Source: an uncultured Treponema sp.
GTDB taxonomy: Bacteria > Spirochaetota > Spirochaetia > Treponematales > Treponemataceae
Assembly (NCBI GenBank): GCA_945915085.1
Contig: CAMEET010000016.1
Location: forward strand, 1 to 34,353
Length of the DNA stretch: 34,353 bases
Direction: 5' to 3'
The position numbers and the translations under genes were made by a program. Below the pieces are notes generated by a model. The model was not told the DNA's origin. It ran no database searches and was given only the letters and a program-made list of their open reading frames with translations. Below are positions 6,578 through 15,804 of this stretch, in pieces; position 1 is the first letter of the stretch; each line of letters begins with the position of its first letter.

Positions 6578-9502
6578 CTATTTAATTCTGAAAGTTTCAG
6601 GTGCTCCCAAATACGATTTTGGCATTTCTTTTCCAGCATCATAAATCACAATTTTTTCCAAAACTACATTTGGAGTCACAGGATAAATTCTTAATGTGTT
6701 AATTCCATCACTACAACCGGATGCAACTGTACAAATTCGGATGTTATTTGTGATGTCATTTCCCCAAGTGTACTGATTATCCCCAACTGTAAATCCTTTT
6801 TTTGCGGCAACCACAGTCATTTTTTCACCATTTATTTCGGCAATAAATTCTACGCCACATGATTTATACGCTGGATTCGAAGGATTAATATAAAAATCAA
6901 ATACTTTTGTACCAGCCGATTTTGGAACAAATTTATATTCCACAAAAGGAGCTTTTTTTCCTTCATCATAAGAATTTATCACAGGATAAGCTTTCACTGC
7001 ACCCAAAGTTTTTCCATAACCTTCAAGCACTTCAAAATGACCATTTACAACGCCCGATTTTTCTTCTTCCAGTGATGAAGTTTTTACAAAATGTTCTGCT
7101 TCCATGCTGATGTAATTTTCTGTCTGCACAAATGTTCCCACTGGATATTCCATTTCTGCCACAGCCGCATCAATTTCCACAAACACTTTAATTCCAGCAC
7201 CATGTCCGTCTTTTGCTTCAAAAATCAAAGTATCTTTTTTGTTTGATGATTTTGCAAGTTTTTCACGGTCAACTGTCACAACAATCTGATCAATCTGAGA
7301 AACACAAGGTTCGCCCCAGCATGATTCGTGTTTTTCAATTTTTGCTGCTAAGAACAGTTCATTAGGATTTTTTTCATTTGCAAAACTGATTTTGTATGAT
7401 GGCAATTCTTTTCCACAGTTTGCAACATTCAGTTTGAATTCCGCAGTTTCAGGATTTTTGAATCCATCATATTTAAATACTCTGTTTGTCCAATCCTGAC
7501 CACTCGTAGTTACATCGCTGCCATCCAACCAGAATAAACAGCGTCCTTTTCTCGTTGGTTCAACATAAGTGTATGTCGGATAATGACTTTCAGCTTCACA
7601 CCAGTTTTTAAATCCAAAATGTTCAGACCAACCGGATGCAAAGAATTTTCCACCGTCAACAGCATCACATTCATCCACAAGTTTCTGGTCGTACTCATAA
7701 CATTCTTTTACTTTCTGTGCGTACCAGTTTGCAGCCAAAGCACCATGTTTTGCAAACCAAACATTTTTTCCGCTGTAAAGCTGCATGCGCAGAACATTCA
7801 TAACTCCGCAAGCCGGCAGATAAACTTCCAGGAAATAACCTGGCAACAAATTTTCAGGCATTTTTGATTTCAAATTTTCAGCTTTTTCTATAATTCTGTT
7901 TGCTTTTTCTAGCAAAATATCACTTTCATTAAAATTCACAGGAGCATAAGTGTCATTTTGAATACACTCAGTTCGACGCATATTTGCAATCTTTGTAAAA
8001 TCATTTAAAATTTCACAGATTTCTTTTTTATCACCTGTTTCCAATCCACCAAAATTCCTGTTGACCCAAGCTGCAGTATAATCAAAAGTGCTTTGAACAC
8101 TTGTTTTTTCGTAGTTGTAAGCTAAATCAAGGAAATAAGCGAGAGGAAATTCGTTTGTCATCACATCACCGACATTTACAATCCACAAATCACGAATTCC
8201 AAATTCATAAGCAGCACACATCTGTTCTTTTACTTTTGGCAGATAATTTGTATTAAACCATTCGTAGCTGAAAGGCCATCCATGATAATCAAAATGATAA
8301 TACATACCATATCCGCCTTTATGATTTCTCATTTTTTCAGTCGGCACAGTACGGAGATTTCCATGGTTATCATCACAAAGCATGAGTGTCACACCTTCAA
8401 GTTCAGGACTATCCATAAGTCCCTGCGTTGTGTCATCACCATAAAAATACGGTTCAACTTCCTTGTATAAAGCAAGCATTCTAGGCACATTATCAAGATT
8501 TTCATCAACATTTTCTTTGATAAGCTGATTTTGTGTTTTCAAAACATCACGGAGCAAATCAATATTATCTTTCAAAGTTGCATTCTGCATGATTGCAGTG
8601 TCAGCTTCACCACGCATTCCCACTGTGATAACATTTTCAAATTTTCCGTTACGTTTCAAACCGTCTTCCCAGAATTTTGTAATACCTTTTTCATTCGAAC
8701 GGAAATTCCAAGCATCACCATAAACAGAACCAGGACCACGAAGATATTTATATTCTTCACCGGCACGGCAACAAGGTTCGTGATGGCTAGCTCCCATAAT
8801 TATGCCAAGTTCATCAGCAAGTTCAGCATTTTCAAGGCCAGGACCATCATCACTAAAACGAGAAGCCCACATTGCAGGCCACAAATAGTTACCTTTCAAG
8901 CGCAGTAAAAGTTCAAAAACATGCTCATACATCTTAGCATTAACGCCACCAAAATTATGTCCGCTCCAGTTTCCAAAAGCAGGCCATTCATCATTAATAA
9001 AAAATCCGCGAAAGCGCACACTCGGTTCATTCGCATAAAAATCAATTTCAGGAATTTCCACACAATCTTTATGCTCAGGAAGCAAATCAGCCCAATCTAC
9101 TAGCGGAGAAACTCCCATCAGTTCAGAAAGATGAAAAAGACCATAAATTGTTCCACGCTTGTCCGACCCAATTATAATGATACTATCGCAAGAAACTGCA
9201 AAAACATAACATTCACGCTTACCGCGAATTCTTTCCAATTCAAGATTGTTTTCTTTCGCAATTTTTTCAATTTTTTCAAGATTTTTTCCTGCAGGATTTG
9301 AAATCGTAGCAAAAAAAACTTTTGATTTTAACACATCGTTGGAAATATTCTCCGATTCTTCAAGACAAGGCTTTTTTCCAGTAACACGTTCCACATCAAG
9401 ACAAACTTTTTGTGCAATTTTTTTTACTCCAGAAAATTCATCATCAAAACAACAAAAACTTACAGATGATTTTCCATTAATTTCTTCTATTTTAAACATC
9501 AT
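6578..9502 (-). CDS. Glycoside hydrolase family 115-like (xylan alpha-1,2-glucuronidase)
   Basis: SDKRGTIYGLFHLSELMGVSPLVDWAD, RFRGFFINDEWPAFGNWSG, LLRLKGNYLWPAMWASRF, MGASHHEPCCRAGEE, GMRGEADTAI. About 974 aa, typical of GH115. Confidence 0.88.
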   Translation of the reverse strand: MMFKIEEINGKSSVSFCCFDDEFSGVKKIAQKVCLDVERVTGKKPCLEESENISNDVLKSKVFFATISNPAGKNLEKIEKIAKENNLELERIRGKRECYVFAVSCDSIIIIGSDKRGTIYGLFHLSELMGVSPLVDWADLLPEHKDCVEIPEIDFYANEPSVRFRGFFINDEWPAFGNWSGHNFGGVNAKMYEHVFELLLRLKGNYLWPAMWASRFSDDGPGLENAELADELGIIMGASHHEPCCRAGEEYKYLRGPGSVYGDAWNFRSNEKGITKFWEDGLKRNGKFENVITVGMRGEADTAIMQNATLKDNIDLLRDVLKTQNQLIKENVDENLDNVPRMLALYKEVEPYFYGDDTTQGLMDSPELEGVTLMLCDDNHGNLRTVPTEKMRNHKGGYGMYYHFDYHGWPFSYEWFNTNYLPKVKEQMCAAYEFGIRDLWIVNVGDVMTNEFPLAYFLDLAYNYEKTSVQSTFDYTAAWVNRNFGGLETGDKKEICEILNDFTKIANMRRTECIQNDTYAPVNFNESDILLEKANRIIEKAENLKSKMPENLLPGYFLEVYLPACGVMNVLRMQLYSGKNVWFAKHGALAANWYAQKVKECYEYDQKLVDECDAVDGGKFFASGWSEHFGFKNWCEAESHYPTYTYVEPTRKGRCLFWLDGSDVTTSGQDWTNRVFKYDGFKNPETAEFKLNVANCGKELPSYKISFANEKNPNELFLAAKIEKHESCWGEPCVSQIDQIVVTVDREKLAKSSNKKDTLIFEAKDGHGAGIKVFVEIDAAVAEMEYPVGTFVQTENYISMEAEHFVKTSSLEEEKSGVVNGHFEVLEGYGKTLGAVKAYPVINSYDEGKKAPFVEYKFVPKSAGTKVFDFYINPSNPAYKSCGVEFIAEINGEKMTVVAAKKGFTVGDNQYTWGNDITNNIRICTVASGCSDGINTLRIYPVTPNVVLEKIVIYDAGKEMPKSYLGAPETFRIK

Positions 9503-9528
9503 TTCCTCACTTAATTTTTTTTTATTCG

Positions 9529-9634
9529 GGTGGCTTTTTGCTTCGCAAAAAACAGGCTATTCGCCCTTCACTAACGCTCATCCGCTTCCCTCGCTTCGCT
9601 CAGCCCAGTGGACTGCTTCGCAACTGCCACCCTT
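9529..9634 (+). repeat. GC-rich mosaic interspersed repeat, copy B
   Basis: Shared blocks with copy A: GTGGCTTTTTG, AAAAAACAGGCTATTCG, CCGCTTCCCTCGCTTCGCTCAGCCCAGTGG, CCTTG. Confidence 0.8.
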
Positions 9635-9651
9635 GTAAAAATCTTTTTTTT

Positions 9652-9733
9652 GCGAGTTTTAGCGTAGCGTTAAAAAAACTCGCGGCTCGTGCAAACTGCA
9701 TCAAAGTTGAAGTGCTAATCTATAGCACGAGCC
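9652..9733. repeat. 82-bp dual-hairpin intergenic repeat, copy 2 (inverted relative to copy 1)
   Basis: CGAGTTTTAGCGTAGCGTTAAAAAAACTCG (9653-9682), then GGCTCGTGC (9684-9692) pairing with GCACGAGCC (9725-9733). Confidence 0.85.
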
Positions 9734-9794
9734 ATCCTTGCCACAGTTTAAACTTTCTGCCACAGTTTACCCATATCCTCACATCTTACAGAAA

Positions 9795-10892
9795 CTAGTA
9801 GCTCTGATATTTTCCACTCAAAGCTAAAATTGCAAAAAAGTAAAGACAATTGTCATAATAACGGCGGCGACCAATACGCATTGGAGTATCCCACAAACGT
9901 TTCACAGCAGCCTTTGCTTTTCCCACAGCTTCACTGTCATTTTCGTCCACCGCAAGAGCAGCTTCAGCAACAGTTGCAATCAAACCGATTGGATGACGCG
10001 CATTTTTCTTTAATTCGCGACCATCAATCATATAATCTTTCAATTCTTCAGGTTTCTTGCCATCAAAGAATTTTATGATATTCGAAGCAATTTTTGAAAG
10101 TTCAGGAGTTTTTCCGCACCACAAAGCATCCAGCCCAATATTTGCAGCCACACGATAAGAATCGCTGAAGAAAGTTCCGTGCATTTTTTTCTCCAAAGGT
10201 TCACCTTCATCAGTTGCATATTCAGCAGCCAGTCCAGTTTCAGGATGACAAGCTTTTACAAGATATTTTCTGCTTGCCTCAGCAGCCGAAAGCCAGAATT
10301 CCTTATCACAAGAATCTGCATATTTTGCAAAAAGTTCATAAAAATGAGGAAGATGATAAGACGGGTCAGTAAAAGGACAGTTGCACACAAATCTGATATG
10401 ATGATATTTTTCATCCCACATTTTGCTAGGACCGTGAACAGCAGTTCTCAAAATCGCACGAGCTTCTTCCGTGTAATTAAAAATACCTTCACCATTTCCC
10501 CAGCGGTTTGCGGCAAAAAACAAAGCCATTGCAAAATATTCTTCGCCATCAGGAGCAGGTCCTTCCGCATTCTTTTTTCCGTCAGTTTGATTTGACCAGC
10601 AGAAAAATCCTTTGTTCGGACCATCTTCCAGATACATATTCACCCTAGCCCATTTCCAAATCCTGTCAAAGATGTCTTTTCTGTTCATCTGCAAAGCCAT
10701 CATCATACCATAAGACATACCTTCAGTACGAGCGTCATCGTTTCCAGTATCTTCCATGTAACCAGTATTATCAGGAGCATCAAAATAAAAATGATTAGGA
10801 TTTTTTGGATCAAAAATCTCATTCCAGCAGTCAATAACTTTGTTTTCAATGTCAAATTTCGAGTAACCGTACTCTTCAAATAAATTTCTCAT
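9795..10892 (-). CDS. Glycoside hydrolase family 8, reducing-end xylose-releasing exo-oligoxylanase-like
   Basis: YMEDTGNDDARTEGMSYGMMMALQM, FCWSNQTDG, APDGEEYFAMALFFAANRWGNG, FFSDSYRVAANIGLDA; no signal peptide. AAAGGTAG upstream of ATG. Confidence 0.88.
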   Translation of the reverse strand: MRNLFEEYGYSKFDIENKVIDCWNEIFDPKNPNHFYFDAPDNTGYMEDTGNDDARTEGMSYGMMMALQMNRKDIFDRIWKWARVNMYLEDGPNKGFFCWSNQTDGKKNAEGPAPDGEEYFAMALFFAANRWGNGEGIFNYTEEARAILRTAVHGPSKMWDEKYHHIRFVCNCPFTDPSYHLPHFYELFAKYADSCDKEFWLSAAEASRKYLVKACHPETGLAAEYATDEGEPLEKKMHGTFFSDSYRVAANIGLDALWCGKTPELSKIASNIIKFFDGKKPEELKDYMIDGRELKKNARHPIGLIATVAEAALAVDENDSEAVGKAKAAVKRLWDTPMRIGRRRYYDNCLYFFAILALSGKYQSY

Positions 10893-10965
10893 AAAAAAAA
10901 TACTACCTTTAATTATTTTTCAAGTCTATCAAAGAATTCACCTAATTTGGAAACCCTCAAAAAAA

Positions 10966-11006
10966 AACGCCCCAAACAAAAAAAGCTTGGAACGTTTGTT
11001 TTTTTT
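10966..11006 (-). terminator. Terminator downstream of phosphofructokinase gene
   Basis: Minus strand AAACGTTCCAAG...TTTGGGGCGTTT (with G-U pairs) followed by a T-run. Confidence 0.65.
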
Positions 11007-11016
11007 TAATTATTAT

Positions 11017-12423
11017 TTATTTTGATTTTTTTTGTTCGCTTGGTTTCGATTTTGCACCAGCAACGGCTGCAGCCATTTTTGCCTGAGCTTTTTCCATATC
11101 GTTTACCATCAAAACTGGCTGACCTGTAGCGTCCAAAGCATCTCGCCACAAAGAACCTTCAGGATCAACAGCATTTCTGTGAGCAGTTACAGCCTTAATT
11201 GGCAAATGCACAAATTTATCATGAACAAGCCCGATAACACATTTTGTTTTACCAGCCATAGCAGCATGCACCGCATTATTTCCAAGTCTTTCACAGTAAA
11301 TAGAATCACTTGCAGTTGTAACAGAAGCTCTTACCTGATAAGAAGGATCAATATATTTCAAGTTGATTTCGATATTCTTTGCTTTGAAATATTTTTCGAT
11401 TTCTGTTTTCAAGAAAATTCCGATATCAGCAAGTTTTTTATTTCCAGAAGCATCAGTTGCATTTGTTGTAACGAGCAAATCCTGACCTGCACCTTCAGAA
11501 ACAACAATAACTGCATGTCCACGTTTTGCAAGACGTCGTTCCAGACAAGCCAAAAATCCGTGTTCACCTTCCATTTCAAAAGGAACTTCTGGAATCAAAC
11601 AGAAATTTGTTTCATGACTTGCCAAAGCAGCTGCAGTTGCAATAAATCCAGCTTCACGTCCCATAAGTTTTACAAGACCAATTCCGTTTATCTGACTTGC
11701 AGCTTCCATATGAACGGCAGCAACAGCTTCTTTTGCACGCTGAACAGCAGTTTCAAAACCAAATGAACGGTCAATAAACATCAAATCATTGTCTACAGTT
11801 TTTGGAACTCCAACAACTGCACATTTTAAACCGCGTTTTTCCACTTCGCAGGCAATATCATAAGAACCACGCTGAGTTCCGTCACCACCGATGATAAACA
11901 GCATATTGATTCCGTCGCGTTCAAGACAATCAACAATTTCAGAAACTCTCTGACCGCCGCCACGGCTAGTTCCAAGATAAGTTCCACCGATTTTATGGAT
12001 TTCATCAATCAAATAACGGTCAAGTTCAATTGGTGCATAACCAGATTCAGCAAAAAATCCATGGAAACCAAACTGATATCCTTTTACAGTCTTCACACCA
12101 TAACGAGTATTCAAACAGCGCACAATCGCACGTATAACATCATTTAAACCAGGACACAAACCGCCGCAAGTACAAATACCGGCTTTTGCATGAGTCGGAT
12201 CAAAATAAATATTCTGACGAGGACCTGCTTTTTCAATCAAATTTGAAGAATCAAGAACAACAGGTTTTGTTTTATCATAAACATTCACATTAGAAATCAC
12301 ATAAGAATCATCACTAACATAATTTGCAGTATAGTCCCCATGTTCAGTTGACAGTTTAATTGGAGAAGGAATAGTACAAGGTCCCAAACTATCTATAGAA
12401 AAATCAAATTTTTCTTCAGCCAT
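11017..12423 (-). CDS. 6-phosphofructokinase, spirochete/plant/trypanosomatid-like clade, probably ATP-dependent
   Basis: [40 protein letters not shown] at 12423 with GAGGTG; the longer ORF uses TTG. Confidence 0.88.
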   Translation of the reverse strand: MAEEKFDFSIDSLGPCTIPSPIKLSTEHGDYTANYVSDDSYVISNVNVYDKTKPVVLDSSNLIEKAGPRQNIYFDPTHAKAGICTCGGLCPGLNDVIRAIVRCLNTRYGVKTVKGYQFGFHGFFAESGYAPIELDRYLIDEIHKIGGTYLGTSRGGGQRVSEIVDCLERDGINMLFIIGGDGTQRGSYDIACEVEKRGLKCAVVGVPKTVDNDLMFIDRSFGFETAVQRAKEAVAAVHMEAASQINGIGLVKLMGREAGFIATAAALASHETNFCLIPEVPFEMEGEHGFLACLERRLAKRGHAVIVVSEGAGQDLLVTTNATDASGNKKLADIGIFLKTEIEKYFKAKNIEINLKYIDPSYQVRASVTTASDSIYCERLGNNAVHAAMAGKTKCVIGLVHDKFVHLPIKAVTAHRNAVDPEGSLWRDALDATGQPVLMVNDMEKAQAKMAAAVAGAKSKPSEQKKSK

Positions 12424-12506
12424 AACACACCTCAAGTATTAAAAAAATGCACTCTATCCTTTAAAATATCATAAATCACAAAAATCTTCAATAATAAAAG
12501 AATTCT

Positions 12507-14069
12507 TTAAAAAATTTCTTTTACCACATTCATAAATTGATTTCCTCTGTCAAATTCATTTGCAAACATTCCAAAAGAAGTTGCTCCAGGACTAAAAACG
12601 ACAATTTCTGAATCATCTGTATCACTTTCTTCTATTATATTGTTTATATTTTCCTGATTTTTATCCTGATGTAAATCTTCATGACAAATTCCGTTACTTC
12701 CTTCATCATTCTGATTTTCAAGATTGTTTTTGAGCACATTCAAAAGGTCGGCAAGACTTGCAAACGGACCGAAATAATGAACTCCGTTTTGATTCAAAAC
12801 AGGAATGATTTTTTGAGTTGCCGTTCCATCCAGAAAATAAATCTGCTTTACGCCAAAAGAAAGTTTTCCGCAGAGAGCCTGCACTAGTTTATCAAGGTCG
12901 AGTCCCTTATCAGTTCCACCAGTTATCAAAATGACAGGTTTTTCAAAAGCCTGAGTTGCTGCAGCCGCAGCTTCTGGGACAGTCGCACAAGTATCATTAT
13001 AAAATCTATATTCAATTTCGCATCTTGATTTTTTTGTAGAATCAAAATTTTTTTTCCAGCTGTGAAAATACTGCAGACGGTGATTGATTCCCGGCCAAGT
13101 CTGCAAAATCTTTACAATTTTATCTTTCGGAACATTCATAAGCTGCATTACAAGAGCCGCATTTTGTGCATTTGTCTGCATGTGTTTTCCAGGAACAAGA
13201 AGTTTCCCCAAATCATAACGAGGTTTGTCAGCATTGTAACGCAAGACAGTCGCCTTTGACTCACTTGCAAACAAATCACCCCAGCTTGCAATTCCAGGAT
13301 GCAAAGCAGAATCAGGGGCAGTCCCCTCTTCATCACCACCTTCATCAAAAATCGAATAATCACCACTATCCTGATCAGCGTAAATCAGTCGTTTGTCCGC
13401 AACATAATCTTCCATATTTCCATACCAGTTCTGATGGTCAGGAACGATTTTCGTAATCAAACTAATATGAGGTTTCAAAACTTTTCTGCCCCGCAAATCA
13501 GCAAGTTGCCACGAAGAAAATTCAATCACCACAGGTGTGTCAGCAGAAACTTCATCAAAAAAAGTTAATGGACTCACAGTGATGTTTCCACCCAAAAAAA
13601 TTTTGTAACCAGCCTTCGAAAGCCCATAATAAATCGCACTCACAGTCGACGATTTTCCCTTGCTTCCAGTCACTGCAATAATCGGACAGTCTGTAAAACG
13701 CAGGAAAATACTCAAATCAGTTTCGATAGCCTTAGCCGCCGCCAGATAAATATTTCCTTCATATTTAACGCCAGGATTTTTGATAACACAATCAGCATTT
13801 TCAAAATCTTCAACACGATGTTCGCCAAGCCTGTAAGTCAGCCTCGAAACATCAATCGTTGAATCCGCCTGAATTCTGTCAATTGTCGGCTGCAACTGCT
13901 CCTGTGTTTTCATATCAGTCACAAGGACAAACGCGCCTTTTTTCAAAAAAAATTTAACAGCAGCTTCTCCGCCTCCATTCAGCCCCAGTCCCATAACAGT
14001 AACATGTTTATCTTTGATATCATCAATCGATTTAAAAGGACAAACCTGCGAATACGAATGAAATTCCAT
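12507..14069 (-). CDS. murD: UDP-N-acetylmuramoyl-alanine--D-glutamate ligase
   Basis: VTVMGLGLNGGGEAAVKFF, AVTGSKGKSSTVSAI, NITVSPLTF, DHQNWYGNMEDYVADKRLIY, LPGxNHRLQ-like GINHRLQ, ITGGTDKGLD, SPGATSFGMFANEFDRG. Start at 14069 (GGAG upstream); the track's upstream extension is translated tRNA. Confidence 0.93.
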   Translation of the reverse strand: MEFHSYSQVCPFKSIDDIKDKHVTVMGLGLNGGGEAAVKFFLKKGAFVLVTDMKTQEQLQPTIDRIQADSTIDVSRLTYRLGEHRVEDFENADCVIKNPGVKYEGNIYLAAAKAIETDLSIFLRFTDCPIIAVTGSKGKSSTVSAIYYGLSKAGYKIFLGGNITVSPLTFFDEVSADTPVVIEFSSWQLADLRGRKVLKPHISLITKIVPDHQNWYGNMEDYVADKRLIYADQDSGDYSIFDEGGDEEGTAPDSALHPGIASWGDLFASESKATVLRYNADKPRYDLGKLLVPGKHMQTNAQNAALVMQLMNVPKDKIVKILQTWPGINHRLQYFHSWKKNFDSTKKSRCEIEYRFYNDTCATVPEAAAAATQAFEKPVILITGGTDKGLDLDKLVQALCGKLSFGVKQIYFLDGTATQKIIPVLNQNGVHYFGPFASLADLLNVLKNNLENQNDEGSNGICHEDLHQDKNQENINNIIEESDTDDSEIVVFSPGATSFGMFANEFDRGNQFMNVVKEIF

Positions 14070-14079
14070 ATCAATCTCC

Positions 14080-14108
14080 AAAAAAAAAGCCCCCTTAAAC
14101 AAGGAGGC
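14080..14108 (-). terminator. Terminator of tRNA-Leu, directly abutting murD ribosome-binding region
   Basis: Minus strand GCCTCCTTGTTTAAGGGGGC followed by TTTTTTTTT. Confidence 0.8.
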
Positions 14109-14111
14109 CAT

Positions 14112-14197
14112 TGCCGGGAACCAGAATCGAACTGGCACGTCAATTGCTTGACACAGGATTTTAAGTCCTGGGCGTCTACCAATTCCGCCATCCCGGC
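14112..14197 (-). tRNA. tRNA-Leu (UAA)
   Basis: Minus strand GCCGGGATGGCGGAATTGGTAGACGCCCAGGACTTAAAATCCTGTGTCAAGCAATTGACGTGCCAGTTCGATTCTGGTTCCCGGCA; 7-bp acceptor stem, anticodon loop CTTAAAA, long variable arm; CCA not encoded. Confidence 0.96.
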
Positions 14198-14265
14198 AAG
14201 TGAAATTTATTATATTACAATGAAAAGATATTTTCAAGTACTTAATAATAATATATAATGCTATT

Positions 14266-14748
14266 ATGATAAAAAATTACTTTATTATATTTTTGATTTC
14301 CATGGTTCCATTAATTGAACTTCGAGGAGCCATTCCAGTATCACAGGCAATGCAGTTACCAATTATTCCATCTTACATCATCTGCATTTTAGGAAATATG
14401 ATTCCAGTTCCAATTATCTATCTGTTTGCAAGAAAATTTTTGGAATGGGGTCAGGACAAAAAAATTATCGGTGGAATCTGCCGTTTTTTTCTGGAAAAAG
14501 GTACAAAAGCTGGAGAGAAACTTCAGTCAAAAGCAGGTCGCGGAATATTTCTGGCACTTTTGCTTTTTGTAGGAATTCCGTTGCCGGGAACAGGAGCATG
14601 GACAGGAACGTTGGCAGCAAGTTTTTTGAATATGAAATTTAAACAGACTGTCATAGCCGTTATGCTTGGAGTTTTACTTGCCGGTCTTATCATGATGGCA
14701 GGTTCACTCGGACTGTTTTCAGCAATTTTTGCCGTATTTGGAAAATAA
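14266..14748 (+). CDS. COG2426-type putative small multidrug export membrane protein
   Basis: MVPLIELRGAIPVSQAM, LGNMIPVPIIYLFAR, GIPLPGTGAWTGTLAAS. Confidence 0.8.
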   Translation: MIKNYFIIFLISMVPLIELRGAIPVSQAMQLPIIPSYIICILGNMIPVPIIYLFARKFLEWGQDKKIIGGICRFFLEKGTKAGEKLQSKAGRGIFLALLLFVGIPLPGTGAWTGTLAASFLNMKFKQTVIAVMLGVLLAGLIMMAGSLGLFSAIFAVFGK

Positions 14749-14774
14749 TTTTTAATTTTGTTTGAGGCAGAAAA

Positions 14775-15692
14775 ATGTATATTCTTGTTACAAAACAATT
14801 AATCACGATGTTTTTAATCATGCTTTGCGGATATGTTTTTGCAAAAGTGTTTAAAGTTCAGGAAGTTGAACGCAAGTTTTTGAGCAAACTTTTGCTTTAT
14901 TTAATCAATCCCTGCATCATCATAAATGCGTTCAACAAAGAATTTAACAGTGATGAACTTAAAAAACTGCTTTTTGTAGTTCTGATTTCACTTTTCATCA
15001 CACTTATCATGATTTTAATTGGAATTCTTACTTCCAAAAATATTATCGACAGACTGTGCATAGCGTTCACAAACTGCGGTTTTATGGGCATCCCTTTGAT
15101 TCGCGGAGTTTTTGGGGAAGAAGGTGTTTTCTATTTAATGGGTTATCTTGTTATTTTCAACTTTATGGTTTGGACTTACGGATACTGCCAGATGAGCGGT
15201 TCATTCAATATCAAAAAAATAATCTTCAATCCAAATATTATCTGCATTTTTGTGGGAATCATTCTTTACTGTATGCCGTTTACGCTGCCACAATTTATCC
15301 AAAAACCACTTGTGATGATTGGAGATTTAAATACTGCTGTAAGCATGATTTTGATTGGTGTTCTGCTCGCCGAACTCAAAATTGCTGAAGTGAAAAAATA
15401 CTGCTGGAGCATCGTAAAATTCTGTTTTATCAGACTTATTCTCTGCGGTCTTATCAACATTCTGATAATTTTTGTCGTAATGAAAGTTTTTGGCGGCAAT
15501 TTCGGCAATGCAAGACTTTTGTGCTATGTCGTTCTGATTTGCTCTCTTTGTCCTGCAGCAACTTCCATTCCAGGTCTGGCGTGCGTTTTCAACAAAAATG
15601 CATCTTACGCGAGCCTTATCGTTTCCATTTCCAGTGTCGTTTGCATCGCAACCATGCCATCTTTGATTGCACTGGCGGAACTGATGTTTTAA
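14775..15692 (+). CDS. AEC (auxin efflux carrier-like) family transporter
   Basis: Multi-TM protein with FLSKLLLYLINPCIIINAF, AFTNCGFMGIPLI, CPAATSIPGLA. Confidence 0.82.
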   Translation: MYILVTKQLITMFLIMLCGYVFAKVFKVQEVERKFLSKLLLYLINPCIIINAFNKEFNSDELKKLLFVVLISLFITLIMILIGILTSKNIIDRLCIAFTNCGFMGIPLIRGVFGEEGVFYLMGYLVIFNFMVWTYGYCQMSGSFNIKKIIFNPNIICIFVGIILYCMPFTLPQFIQKPLVMIGDLNTAVSMILIGVLLAELKIAEVKKYCWSIVKFCFIRLILCGLINILIIFVVMKVFGGNFGNARLLCYVVLICSLCPAATSIPGLACVFNKNASYASLIVSISSVVCIATMPSLIALAELMF

Positions 15693-15804
15693 GATTATTT
15701 TTTTTTGAGAAAGGCAAGTCATTTTTTCATTCATAACTATTTTTAAAAATTACTTTTTAAGAAAATCACTTGACTTATTTTTACTATACGGTTATATTAT
15801 ATTT

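Noticed and set aside
8282-9103. Multiple antisense ORFs opposite GH115 (and similar ones opposite uvrB, glmS, PFK and the metal ATPase)
   Set aside because: Antisense frames of strongly coding genes, with Phe/Ser/Asn-biased low-complexity translations typical of AT-rich genomes.
9246-9798. ORFs 9246-9638 and 9538-9798 on the plus strand
   Set aside because: Antisense to GH115 or within repeat copies; no protein-like motif.
14070-14237. N-terminal extension of the murD ORF and the 70-aa ORF at 13979-14191 (MAELVDAQDLKSCVKQLTCQFDSGSRQ...)
   Set aside because: Both are translations through the tRNA-Leu gene and its terminator, a common ORF-caller artefact.
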